Shown piece after piece: positions 8,511 to 15,711 of a stretch of DNA of 64,000 bases. The notes beneath the pieces were generated by a model. That model was not told the origin of the DNA and did not search any database. It worked only from the letters and a program-made list of their open reading frames with translations. Each line of letters opens with the position of its first letter. The stretch's first letter is position 1. The stretch is from contig DISB01000012.1 in the NCBI GenBank assembly GCA_002421685.1, positions 1-64,000 of the forward strand. Reading direction: 5' to 3'. The DNA is from Bacteroidetes bacterium UBA6221. Lineage in GTDB: Bacteria; Bacteroidota; Bacteroidia; Chitinophagales; Chitinophagaceae. A program made the translations under genes and the position numbers.

Positions 8511-8533
8511 GGACGTAGACGGAGGCTACGTCC
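8511..8533. repeat. Short palindrome GGACGTAG/CTACGTCC, related to 49244-49260
   Basis: A perfect 8-bp stem with a 7-nt loop, followed by AACGG. A related hairpin (CGTAGAC/GTCTACG, then CGAACGG) lies at 49244-49260, just before the AT-rich two-gene island. The repeat therefore marks the edges of two accessory stretches. Confidence 0.5.
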
Positions 8534-8659
8534 AACGGGTTACTTATAATATTTTGACTAAGAAATAAACAAAAAGGGGGCGTGTAGCAATCACCTTCCC
8601 CCTCTCGAACACAGCCTATGTATTGGCGTACAACAGGCTTAACCGTTCACCAGGTGTTT

Positions 8660-8800
8660 TTAATGCGCTGTTGGGCACACAAAAAAGTGGAAAAATCTAC
8701 CATTCTTTGGGTACACTATTGTTCCCTTTCGGGTAATATACTTACAGAATATCTCCACATCTTTGGGCTTTCCGCACTTTTTACAAATTGGTCGTAACAT
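8660..8800 (-). CDS. 46-residue Cys-containing mini-protein with strong Shine-Dalgarno
   Basis: ORF of 46 codons plus stop. It begins MLRPICKKCGKPKDVEIFCK and contains four cysteines (6, 9, 19, 42) and two histidines (38, 46). C6-x2-C9 looks like a zinc knuckle, and C42 with H46 (VCPTAH) could complete the site. A perfect AAGGAGGT (8806-8813) lies 5 nt before the ATG, which is exceptional in this genome, where genes generally lack Shine-Dalgarno sequences. It lies about 125 nt downstream of the terminator of a candidate small RNA on the same strand. The family is not recognised; metal binding is inference from the Cys/His pattern. Confidence 0.55.
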   Translation of the reverse strand: MLRPICKKCGKPKDVEIFCKYITRKGTIVYPKNGRFFHFFVCPTAH

Positions 8801-8805
8801 TTGAA

Positions 8806-8813
8806 ACCTCCTT
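8806..8813 (-). promoter_or_regulatory. Perfect Shine-Dalgarno AAGGAGGT of the 46-residue ORF
   Basis: AAGGAGGT followed by TTCAA and ATG gives standard spacing. It decides the start and is the only such strong site noticed ahead of a gene in the window. Confidence 0.6.
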
Positions 8814-8924
8814 GTTTAAGTTGTTAATAAATCCCTGTTCATTGCTGTCATTGCTTAGCAATTACCACTTACAGTCGGCCAGTTAACGTTATCCTTGGAT
8901 ATGCCAAGTCGAATTTTTTTACAT

Positions 8925-8956
8925 AAAAAAAATCCAGCTACGCCAATAGCCGGATT
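8925..8956 (-). terminator. Intrinsic terminator of candidate small RNA A
   Basis: AATCCGGCTA and TAGCTGGATT pair over 10 bp (one G-U) with a 6-nt loop TTGGCG, followed by eight T on the minus strand. An A/T-rich tail on the other side (TACTAATTTTTTT) could also make it work on the plus strand. Confidence 0.75.
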
Positions 8957-9030
8957 TACTAATTTTTTTCCACAAGTCTTAAGACCAATCTTGAAAAAGG
9001 GTACTGTACCCGTGGAAGTTTCAAATGTCA
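8925..9030 (-). ncRNA. Candidate small RNA A (about 105 nt) with promoter and terminator
   Basis: A good Bacteroidota promoter (CAA/TTG at 9062-9064, 19-bp spacer, TATATTTG at 9035-9042) points to a transcript starting near 9030. The transcript can fold into GGGTA/TACCC enclosed by TTCCAC/GTGGAA, then ends in a 10-bp hairpin (8931-8956) with a run of U (8925-8932). Overlapping open frames exist on both strands here but look non-coding. The RNA family is not recognised. It could be a free small RNA or an attenuated leader for the 46-residue ORF downstream. Confidence 0.5.
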
Positions 9031-9034
9031 ATGG

Positions 9035-9064
9035 CAAATATAGAACAAAAAGCGGCTTTGGCAA
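9035..9064 (-). promoter_or_regulatory. Promoter of candidate small RNA A
   Basis: TTG at 9062-9064, 19 bp, TATATTTG at 9035-9042 (minus strand): both Bacteroidota sigma elements at correct spacing. Confidence 0.65.
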
Positions 9065-9148
9065 CACATTATCCACAATTTTACAATTCATTTGCAATCC
9101 GTATAGACAAAAATTCATTATATGTATCTGTTTTTCAAATAAAAGTTC

Positions 9149-9156
9149 TAAATTTG
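9149..9156 (+). promoter_or_regulatory. -7 element of candidate small RNA B
   Basis: TAAATTTG is an exact match to TAnnTTTG on the plus strand; the -33 TTG is not clear. It lies about 107 bp from, and divergent to, the -7 element of small RNA A. Confidence 0.45.
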
Positions 9157-9161
9157 TATAG

Positions 9162-9330
9162 ACAAAACAACCCCCACCCATTTACTTACGTCTAATGGGA
9201 AACCGCAAATGAGGCGGCTAATAGATGAGGTTCGGGAATACATATAATGATACTCCCTGTTGTTTGTTCGCTGCGTCAACAGCTAAAATCAATTATTAAC
9301 TGCCACTGGTATTACTACCGGTGGCTTTTT
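9162..9330 (+). ncRNA. Candidate small RNA B (about 170 nt), hairpin-rich
   Basis: Between the -7 element at 9149-9156 and a strong terminator at 9302-9330 four hairpins follow one another: CCGC/GCGG (9203-9217), GGGAATA/TACTCCC (9234-9257, one mismatch), CTGTTG/CAACAG (9257-9282) and the terminator. No plausible ORF lies within. The 3' end overlaps the 3' end of the convergent gene at 9296-10150. I do not recognise it as 6S, tmRNA, RNase P or a known riboswitch. Existence and extent are inference from promoter, folding and terminator. Confidence 0.45.
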
Positions 9331-10150
9331 CATCTTCTTTTACTTGTAATTTCAACGTTAGCCTTTTCGTTTTCGCTAATAATTCTAAGGCTAATAACAT
9401 AATTTCAAAATCTTCACTTACCATGTCTGATTTCGGGTAGTATAATACTGCTTTCTTTGTTCCTGTCAATGGGAATTCGTATGATGCTAGCTGATCATGC
9501 ATATTTATTCCGTTCCGATGACCATTTTGTTGTTCTTTGTTTTTCGGTTGACTGTCATGCGCATGCTCGTCATGGGACGGGGTTTCGGTGGGCTCATCCG
9601 TCTTGGCTTCAGAAACAGATGTAGCTTTTTTTAAAGTAAGTATGCCATAGGCGTTAACGAGTTTATACTCAGATAGGTTGCTCAAAAACACATCTGTGGC
9701 GGTATCGGCAACGCCTTTTATAAAGCCGTACTCTCTAACAAGTCTATTTACAATAAACTCCTTTTGAGGTAATTTCAGGCCATTATATGAGCCAAATAAC
9801 TCTTTGTATAATTCAGGCGCTTGCAGGCACTGTATTATAGTGTTTTGCTTTTCTGTATCTGATGAAGGTTGTGTTATCTTATAAAATTCAGGGGTTAATT
9901 TATAGCCAACCCTGTGCTTCAACTCAAGTATGTTATATAGTTGACATGCGGTTAGTATTTGTTTGATAGAAGCAGGCTTTAAATTGTTCACCGCTGCTAT
10001 GGCCTCCGCTTTATTGTAAGCAGTATGGTCTAACCTGTTATATATATTCCCTCCGAATTGAAGTATGTATGACAGTTCCTTGAAGGGGTATTTATAAACC
10101 TTTTTACCGTTGCTGGATACTGTTTGAATTTCGTCTTGCTCCGTTTCCAT
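9296..10150 (-). CDS. Unrecognised predicted winged-helix-like protein
   Basis: 284 residues from METEQDEIQ. I choose 10150 because a promoter -7 element at 10169-10176 sits inside the longer frame that reaches 10219, ruling out the upstream start. The N-terminal 150 residues are helical, with a segment (IKQILTACQLYNILELKHRVGYKLTPEFYKI) that reads like a winged helix. A second helical unit (LPQKEFIVNRLVREYGFIKGVADTA) resembles DUF5343-type proteins only loosely. A low-complexity His/Gln/Glu-rich linker (about 190-225) and a C-terminal block (ALELLAKTKRLTLKLQVKEDE) follow. Composition is AT-rich, unlike its housekeeping neighbours. Function is unknown; DNA binding is a guess. Confidence 0.7.
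   Translation of the reverse strand: METEQDEIQTVSSNGKKVYKYPFKELSYILQFGGNIYNRLDHTAYNKAEAIAAVNNLKPASIKQILTACQLYNILELKHRVGYKLTPEFYKITQPSSDTEKQNTIIQCLQAPELYKELFGSYNGLKLPQKEFIVNRLVREYGFIKGVADTATDVFLSNLSEYKLVNAYGILTLKKATSVSEAKTDEPTETPSHDEHAHDSQPKNKEQQNGHRNGINMHDQLASYEFPLTGTKKAVLYYPKSDMVSEDFEIMLLALELLAKTKRLTLKLQVKEDEKATGSNTSGS
9302..9330 (+). terminator. Strong intrinsic terminator, plus strand
   Basis: GCCACTGGTA/TACCGGTGGC form a 10-bp stem (one G-U) with a TTAC loop, followed by TTTTT on the plus strand. The minus-strand side has no U tract after the stem, so it belongs to a plus-strand transcript although it lies in the last codons of the minus-strand gene. Confidence 0.75.
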
Positions 10151-10168
10151 AAAAATACATTGATGAAG

Positions 10169-10176
10169 CAAATATA
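10169..10176 (-). promoter_or_regulatory. -7 element for the 284-residue gene
   Basis: TATATTTG on the minus strand, about 19 bp before the ATG at 10150, with a TTG about 21 bp further upstream. It sets the start of the gene. Confidence 0.55.
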
Positions 10177-10219
10177 CGAGAATATTGATACAAAAATCAA
10201 AACACGCGTTTTTAGGCAA

Positions 10220-10477
10220 TTTTATTTTTATTCGATTGAATTATGATAGCGTTTTAAAAATTGACGACATTTTATAAGTTACAAAACTCAATTTTTTCAA
10301 TAAAATCAATGGTTACAGCAATGTTTCAAAACGTAGCGTATAAAATTTACACGCTACTGGGAGGGAATTTAAACCACATTTAAAGGGTGTTTAAATTGCC
10401 TTAAAACGCAAATTCTGTGGATATATACTTATTATAGGTGGATAAATACAGTATAATAATATTTAGCAAATTGCATT
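10220..10477. other. AT-rich intergenic region
   Basis: About 260 bp, strongly AT-rich, with several T4-6 and A4-6 runs; contains no gene that I can support. It probably holds the promoters of the two divergent neighbours. Confidence 0.5.
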
Positions 10478-10615
10478 ATGACAGAAAGAAAACAGATAAA
10501 ACCGTCAGAAAAAAAGCTCGTTAAAATAGAAGGCGACTTTCTCGATGTGTCCAAAGTAAGTGGTAAAAAAGAACAAAGAGCAGAACAGCAAAAAAGGAGA
10601 AGGCATCAGCGATAA
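10478..10615 (+). CDS. Short basic ORF, probable first part of a frameshifted gene
   Basis: 45 codons from ATG at 10478, very rich in Lys, Arg and Gln, beginning MTERKQIKPSEKKLVKIEGD. It overlaps the 102-residue ORF in another frame. Three A6-7 runs in the overlap or just before it (10509-10515, 10565-10570, 10590-10595) are natural slippage points. Joining the two frames needs a +1 (or -2) shift. Most simply this is the true N-terminus of the downstream protein, broken by an indel. Confidence 0.35.
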   Translation: MTERKQIKPSEKKLVKIEGDFLDVSKVSGKKEQRAEQQKRRRHQR

Positions 10616-10868
10616 TACAGTAAGGTTTCTTAATTGTGTCAACAAAGCCGGCGAACACATCCTTATAGATGTTCTTAACATAGTTAAATTCAAAGTAAAT
10701 GAGTTAACTGTTTATTGTAATAGCGATGATTACGAGGGTTATAATGACGGCTATACTTTCAATTCCAATATAGATGCGCTATTAAAACGAATATTCCCCA
10801 AGTATGAGATACTTAACGAAGAAAGCGGCGGCGGTATATCAAGTGATGCCCTTACAACAATAATGTAA
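10560..10868 (+). CDS. Hypothetical protein, N-terminus probably frameshifted
   Basis: A frame of 102 residues opening at a GTG directly after an in-frame TAA. Residues about 20-80 look like a genuine small alpha/beta domain (TVRFLNCVNKAGEHILIDVL, then VKFKVNELTVYCNSDDYEG). The first 18 residues are lysine-rich and appear to be an accidental read of the same DNA as the upstream 45-codon frame. No family is recognised. Either a pseudogene with one indel, an independent gene starting inside, or a recoded gene. Confidence 0.45.
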   Translation: MVKKNKEQNSKKGEGISDNTVRFLNCVNKAGEHILIDVLNIVKFKVNELTVYCNSDDYEGYNDGYTFNSNIDALLKRIFPKYEILNEESGGGISSDALTTIM

Positions 10869-10935
10869 AAGGATAACTGTTATCCCCTTAAGGGGGGGAT
10901 TCACTATGTGGGGTGTATCTAACATTTTTGAAGCA

Positions 10936-10979
10936 TCACCTCCTTATCACCACTTCCACTCTCCTGTTCATATCGCGAG
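10936..10979 (-). pseudogene. Echo of an OmpA-family C-terminus
   Basis: Read on the minus strand this short stretch encodes RDMNRRVEVVIRR and a stop, the same last 13 residues as the intact OmpA gene ending at 11050, but with several different bases. The frame upstream of it is not open as an OmpA domain. It is the leftover 3' end of a second, largely deleted paralogue, or a partial duplication. Confidence 0.65.
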
Positions 10980-11049
10980 TTAACCCCCTTCGCGAGTATG
11001 ACCCCTAAATCCCCGGGACGGGGACTTGTATTACGTGTTTTAAAAAATA

Positions 11050-12951
11050 CTACCTCCTTATCACAACTTCCACCCTTCTATTCATATCCCGGCCTATTTC
11101 GGTGTCGTTGGAGGCGAGGGGGGCGGCTTCGCCCCAGCCTTGCGAGGTTATGGAGAATTCGCTGATGCCGTAGCCCAGTATTTCATCGGCCACCAGTTTG
11201 GCACGCATGGCCGATAGTTCTTCGTTGAGTATGGGTGTGCCGGTATTGTCGGTATAGCCGTTTACGAGCAGCACAAATCCTTCTTCGCCCAGCCAGGGGG
11301 TGATGGCTGCCTGTATCACGCTTTTTGCGGAGTCGCTGAGTGTCTTGCTATTGATGGGGAAATGTATGGTGAGGATGAGGCTGTCGTATATAGGCGCTGT
11401 ATAACCCTGCGGCAGCAATGGTATGCTGAAGTTGACCGGCTGAGAACCACCCGTCGAATCCGCCAATAGTATATCGCCTGTCACCTGCTGGTAGCCTATG
11501 CGGTTGGCTACATAAGTATAGTTTTTGCCCACGGGCAGGGTAATCATATAACTGCCGTCGCCACGGTTGGAAACGAAGCGGTAGAGTTTTTCGCCCGTGC
11601 GTGCATCGTTGATGACGATGGCCCCCTGGCTGAGCCTGGCTTTGGTAAGGCTATCGTAGGTATGGCCGCGCAGCACTGCTACAGGTACCGGCTGCACCTT
11701 CTCGCCAAGGCGGGTTTCGTATATATCATAGTTGCCTTCCAGGCTATCGCGGTCGGTGGAGAAATAAGCCTTTCCGCCATCCATGGTTACCGATATGCTG
11801 CCCTCGTTGCCGGTAGAGTTGATGGGGTAGCCCATATTAACGGGGGCCGACCATGCAGTATCGTTCACCCTGCGGCAGTAGTACAGATCGGCGCCGCCCA
11901 TACCAGGATGCCCGTTGCTCGAAAAATAGAGTGTCTTATTATCTATATGGATGAACGGTGCGGTTTCATCGCCCGGCGTATTAATATGCGGGCCGAGGTT
12001 GCGCGGCAGTTGCCACAGGCCATCTTCAAAACGGGATACCCAGATATCCAGTCCGCCAAATCCCCCCTCGCGGTCGCTGGTGAAGTAGAGGTCGCGGTTG
12101 TCGGGCGAGAGGCAGGGCATGCCCTCGTAGGAGTGGGTATTGATGGTAGCGCCAAACGGCTGGCCTATAGACCATACGCTGTCGGGCGTATAAGCCATAT
12201 ACAGGTCGCAGCCGCCCTGGTCCCAGCCGTTGTCGCTGCGGTTGTCGCAGCGCATATAAAACAGGTAATGCCCGTCGGCTGATACTGTTTGCGCGGCTTC
12301 ATGGTCGGGCGTATTGACAGGGCTGCCCAGGTTACCGCCGGAGAACCATCCGCCGCAGCTATCCACCGTGGTCATGTAACAGTCCATATCTACATTGCGC
12401 ACCATACGCGTGTAGTACAGCTTTTGCGTGTCGGCAGAAATAAAAGGGTGCAGCTCGGGGTATATGGTGTTTATCCGCGGGCCGAGGTTGGTAACGGAAT
12501 CTTTGAGGGGATTGGCCAGCGCCTGTTGCATAAATTGCGCCTGCCGGAAAAGTAAATCCCATTCCTTATTTCCCCTGCCCCTGTTGCCAACTACCAGTTG
12601 CATAGCCTGTGCCGGTTTATAATCGTATAGCAGCGAACGGGCCAGTGGCAGGGCAAAAGCCACCTGGCCGTTCCTGCAACTGCGCGAAGCGGCTACGAAC
12701 GTCTCTACGGCTTTGGCATACTTGCGGTCGGTAAAATACCAGGCGCCCAGCGTACCGTACGCATCGGCATAGGCGGGGTATTTCTGTATAGCCTCGTTCA
12801 TAGCCTTGTAAGCCATGCTGTCGTTTCTCTTCAGCCTGTATTGTATCGCCTCGGTATATCTCTTTGCAGCAGCATCGGGCACCTGCGCCGGGGCAGGCGC
12901 AGCCAGCAGTAAACAGCAGAATAATATAAAGTTCCGTCGCAATATGGCCAT
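11050..12951 (-). CDS. PorE-like protein: TPR, PD40 repeats and OmpA peptidoglycan-binding domain
   Basis: 633 residues from MAILRRNFILF, which starts a clean signal peptide ending APAPAQ. A longer frame to 12990 exists, but its first codons overlap the divergent promoter. Order of parts: TPR-like helices (about 25-145), five PD40/WD40-like blades (ISADTQKLYYT, VSADGHYLFY, LSPDNRDLYFTSDREGGFG, DNKTLYFSSNGHPG, TMDGGKAYFSTD), a carboxypeptidase-regulatory-like beta domain (LRGHTYDSLTKARLSQG), and an OmpA_C domain with NGYTDNTG and NRRVEVVI. This is the architecture of PorE, the peptidoglycan-binding T9SS component. PorE is usually a lipoprotein, whereas no lipobox is seen here, so another OmpA paralogue is possible. 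Confidence 0.85.
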   Translation of the reverse strand: MAILRRNFILFCCLLLAAPAPAQVPDAAAKRYTEAIQYRLKRNDSMAYKAMNEAIQKYPAYADAYGTLGAWYFTDRKYAKAVETFVAASRSCRNGQVAFALPLARSLLYDYKPAQAMQLVVGNRGRGNKEWDLLFRQAQFMQQALANPLKDSVTNLGPRINTIYPELHPFISADTQKLYYTRMVRNVDMDCYMTTVDSCGGWFSGGNLGSPVNTPDHEAAQTVSADGHYLFYMRCDNRSDNGWDQGGCDLYMAYTPDSVWSIGQPFGATINTHSYEGMPCLSPDNRDLYFTSDREGGFGGLDIWVSRFEDGLWQLPRNLGPHINTPGDETAPFIHIDNKTLYFSSNGHPGMGGADLYYCRRVNDTAWSAPVNMGYPINSTGNEGSISVTMDGGKAYFSTDRDSLEGNYDIYETRLGEKVQPVPVAVLRGHTYDSLTKARLSQGAIVINDARTGEKLYRFVSNRGDGSYMITLPVGKNYTYVANRIGYQQVTGDILLADSTGGSQPVNFSIPLLPQGYTAPIYDSLILTIHFPINSKTLSDSAKSVIQAAITPWLGEEGFVLLVNGYTDNTGTPILNEELSAMRAKLVADEILGYGISEFSITSQGWGEAAPLASNDTEIGRDMNRRVEVVIRR

Positions 12952-12989
12952 GTGACTTAGTAAAAATAATAACCTGCGCCAATCATTCA

Positions 12990-12997
12990 TAACTTTG
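12990..12997 (+). promoter_or_regulatory. -7 element for the DUF2130 gene
   Basis: TAACTTTG matches the -7 consensus exactly, 28 bp before the ATG at 13026. Confidence 0.5.
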
Positions 12998-13025
12998 TAT
13001 TTTCAGCATAGAGAATAACCGGAAT

Positions 13026-14231
13026 ATGACTACACTGATAAAATGCCCCCAATGCGCCCACGAGTTTCAGCCCAACGAGGCGGTACGCGCCGAGGTGGAG
13101 ACCCAGTTGCGCGCGCAGATGAAGGACTGGCAGAAGAAGAAGGAAGACGAGTTCAGGGCGCAGTTGCAGCAGAAAGAGGAAGAAATACACAGGTTTGTGG
13201 CGGAGGAGCGGAAGAAATTCACCGCGCAGGTAGAGGAGCAGGTGAAAAAGAAACTGGAGAGCGACTACGAAACGCAGATGAAATTCCTGCAGCAGCAGAA
13301 CGCCGATAACGAGGCCAAACTAAACGAGGCCAGGAGGAAGGAACTGGAATTCCTGAAAAAGGAACAGGAAATAGTAAACCGGGAGAAAGAGCTGGAACTG
13401 GAGATGCAGAAGCGGCTGAACGAGGAAGCCACCCGCCTGGCCAATGATATACGCAGGCAGGAAGAGGAACGGAACCAGATGAAGTTTAAAGAATACGAAA
13501 AGCAACTGGAAGACCAGAAGAAACTGGTGGAAGAGATGCGGCGCAAAGCCGAACAACGCTCGATGCAGCTACAGGGTGAGGTGCAGGAGCTGGCGCTGGA
13601 GGAACTGTTGCGGGGCACATTCGTGTTCGATGAAATAAGCGAGGTGGGCAAGGGCGTGCGCGGTGCGGACTGTATACAGATGGTGCGCAACAACCTGGGG
13701 CAGGAATGCGGGCGCATTATATACGAGAGCAAGCGTACTAAAGACTTCAGCGCCGACTGGATAGACAAACTGAAGGCAGACATGCGCAGCCAGGGCGCCG
13801 AGATAGCCGTGCTGGTGACACAGGCCATGCCCAGGGATATGGATTGCTTTGGCGAACTGAATGGTGTGTGGATATGTAGTTTCAGCGAGGTGAAGGCAGT
13901 GGCGCAACTGCTGCGCGACACGGTGATACGCGTATATGGCGTGGCCAAAAGCCAGGAAAACAAGGGCGATAAAATGACGCTGCTGTACAACTACCTGACG
14001 GGTTCAGAATTTACCGAGCAGTGGAAGGCCATACGGGAGGGCTTTATGGCCATGAAAATATCCATACAGAAAGAGCGCGACTCGATGGAGCGGATATGGA
14101 AGGCAAGGGAAAAGCAACTGGAAAAAATACTGCTGAGCTCGGCCCATATACGCGGCTCGATAGATGGTATAGCGGGTATGGACAGTATAGATATGAATTT
14201 GCTTGAAGATGGGATGGATTTGATAGATTAG
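13026..14231 (+). CDS. DUF2130 protein: zinc knuckle, coiled coil, nuclease-like domain
   Basis: 401 residues. The N-terminus has C7-P-Q-C10-A-H, half of a zinc ribbon. Residues about 25-195 form an uninterrupted Glu/Lys/Arg/Gln-rich coiled coil. The C-terminal half is the DUF2130 domain (VGKGVRGADCIQMVRNN, IIYESKRTKDFSADWIDKL, AVLVTQAMP), a family placed in the PD-(D/E)XK nuclease-like clan; the E-S-K of IIYESKRT would be the catalytic E-x-K. The organisation resembles RmuC-like DNA-associated proteins. No biochemical role is established; a DNA-related role is inference. It ends 46 bp from the convergent kinase, with a palindrome between. Confidence 0.88.
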   Translation: MTTLIKCPQCAHEFQPNEAVRAEVETQLRAQMKDWQKKKEDEFRAQLQQKEEEIHRFVAEERKKFTAQVEEQVKKKLESDYETQMKFLQQQNADNEAKLNEARRKELEFLKKEQEIVNREKELELEMQKRLNEEATRLANDIRRQEEERNQMKFKEYEKQLEDQKKLVEEMRRKAEQRSMQLQGEVQELALEELLRGTFVFDEISEVGKGVRGADCIQMVRNNLGQECGRIIYESKRTKDFSADWIDKLKADMRSQGAEIAVLVTQAMPRDMDCFGELNGVWICSFSEVKAVAQLLRDTVIRVYGVAKSQENKGDKMTLLYNYLTGSEFTEQWKAIREGFMAMKISIQKERDSMERIWKAREKQLEKILLSSAHIRGSIDGIAGMDSIDMNLLEDGMDLID

Positions 14232-14236
14232 GAAGA

Positions 14237-14261
14237 TTTGACAACTTTTCAAGTTGTCAAA
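14237..14261. terminator. Bidirectional palindrome between convergent genes
   Basis: TTTGACAACTT and AAGTTGTCAAA form a perfect 11-bp stem with a TTC loop between two convergent stops. U tracts are short, but position and symmetry suggest a shared terminator. Confidence 0.6.
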
Positions 14262-14276
14262 TAAGGCTGCAATGAA

Positions 14277-15605
14277 TTACGCCGCAGGCAAATACACACT
14301 GAATACAGAGCCCTCGTTGGGTTTGCTTTGCACCATGATTTTTCCGCCCAGGAGTTTTACAAATTCATTGCTGAGGCTGAGGCCCAGTCCTACGCCTTTT
14401 TCGTTACCCGTACCGTAGGTTGATTTCACTTCGGAAGTAAAGAGTTTTTGTTGTTGTTCGTCGGTCATGCCTATGCCTGTGTCGTGTATGGAAACCAGGC
14501 AGCCGTTATCTTCCTGGCCTATGCTTACGGTAATGATACCGCCCTGCGGGGTGAATTTCACTGCATTGTTCACAAGATTGCGTACCACCAGCTTCAGTAT
14601 TTCCGGGTCGGTGACGGTATAGAGTTCGTCTTCGGTGTTGGTCACTATGTCTATACCTTTGGTAGCGGCTATAGAGCGTTGTACGTTCAGTATCTGTGTA
14701 ATGATGTCGTTAATATTCGTCCTGGTTTTATGAAGCTGCACACCCTGCGCCTGGCTTTTAGACCATTGCAGGATATTTCTCAGCATGCCCGATGTGTTTT
14801 TGGTGAGGTTGAGCAGTTCCTGTTTCATTTCCATTTCATCCAGCTCGGGGTTTTCAGTCACCAGCTCCAGGTAGCTTTGTATAGACGACAAAGGCCCAAG
14901 CATATCGTGCGAGATGATAGAAAACAATTTATCCCGCTCCTGTATGATAGTTTTCAGGTTAGTATTCTGTATGGATATCTTGCGGCTCTGTACTTCTATC
15001 CTGCGGGCGCGTGCTGCAGCCTTTCTTTGCTCTTTTACATAGCTGATACGCAGGTAGCCGGTAACTATTGAAATAAACCCTAGACTGACCAGGTAAGTAG
15101 TGAATACATCAACGAAACGTTCTTCGCGCGTGGTGTACACACCGGGAATGCCAGCCGGGTTGTTGTATTCGTACCACAGCAGGAAACAGACGCTGGCCGT
15201 GTGCAGCGCCACCCAAAGAATATACAACCGTGGCGAGGTAATGGCTATAAGCAGGTTGTAAATCACGAAGAACACCAGCAATGTGGGGCCATCAATACCT
15301 GAATTGAAGAAATAGTTAGTAATGAGTGCCACATAGCCAAGTATCGCATAAGTTATAATAGCAGTCTGCGTCCTGCGTTGGTACCTGGATAAGTAGTATA
15401 ATAAAGGCAACACCAGCAGCAAGCCTAATAGCAAAGCCAGCATTACACCTAAAAAATGCGTAGCCATGGCGAAGACCCCTGCCAGCAGATAGGCTATGAC
15501 GACAAAAAAGGAAATCAGGAGAATAGCATTGACAATCCTCTGTTCATTGGAGAATTCTTTGCTATTCCCTATAGCCTTTTGCCATATGCGATGCAGGCTC
15601 TTCAT
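14277..15605 (-). CDS. Multi-pass membrane sensor histidine kinase
   Basis: 442 residues. About six TM helices fill residues 25-187, a 7TM/MASE-like sensor with no large soluble loop. A short coiled-coil linker (190-225) leads to HisKA with H233 (SIISHDMLGPLSSIQSY) and a HATPase_c domain with N box (NLVNNAVKFTP), G1 (IHDTGIGMT) and G2 (GVGLGLSLS). It is complete at the C-terminus. No response regulator gene is adjacent. The signal is presumably sensed in or near the membrane. Confidence 0.92.
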   Translation of the reverse strand: MKSLHRIWQKAIGNSKEFSNEQRIVNAILLISFFVVIAYLLAGVFAMATHFLGVMLALLLGLLLVLPLLYYLSRYQRRTQTAIITYAILGYVALITNYFFNSGIDGPTLLVFFVIYNLLIAITSPRLYILWVALHTASVCFLLWYEYNNPAGIPGVYTTREERFVDVFTTYLVSLGFISIVTGYLRISYVKEQRKAAARARRIEVQSRKISIQNTNLKTIIQERDKLFSIISHDMLGPLSSIQSYLELVTENPELDEMEMKQELLNLTKNTSGMLRNILQWSKSQAQGVQLHKTRTNINDIITQILNVQRSIAATKGIDIVTNTEDELYTVTDPEILKLVVRNLVNNAVKFTPQGGIITVSIGQEDNGCLVSIHDTGIGMTDEQQQKLFTSEVKSTYGTGNEKGVGLGLSLSNEFVKLLGGKIMVQSKPNEGSVFSVYLPAA

Positions 15606-15711
15606 CCTCTGTATGTTTGCATATGCAATCTAATACCTGTATTTCACTTTAAACATAACATACGTCATTTTAAAACTGTTTAAAAATCAGTTAGTTAAAA
15701 AGAAAAATATA

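Larger units (their letters stand above)
7440..8659. other. 1.2-kb intergenic stretch made mostly of dispersed repeats
   Basis: No convincing gene was found. The stretch contains iterated TGGAAACA motifs (7544-7697), a promoter-hairpin module (7805-7860), several palindromic modules also present near 24.3-24.7 kb, and single arms of a REP-like sequence with TTTGCGAGGA at 8220-8250. Short open frames here read through these repeats and are not credible proteins. Confidence 0.7.

Noticed and set aside
8855..9181. Overlapping ORFs on both strands (108 residues minus, 88 residues plus)
   Set aside because: They read through a promoter, hairpins and a terminator; composition is unlike protein and neither has domain-like features. 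The interval is better explained as a candidate small RNA.
10560..10575. Programmed -1 frameshift at A-AAA-AAG
   Set aside because: Going from the first to the second frame needs +1 or -2, not -1, and no downstream pseudoknot is apparent; an indel is simpler.
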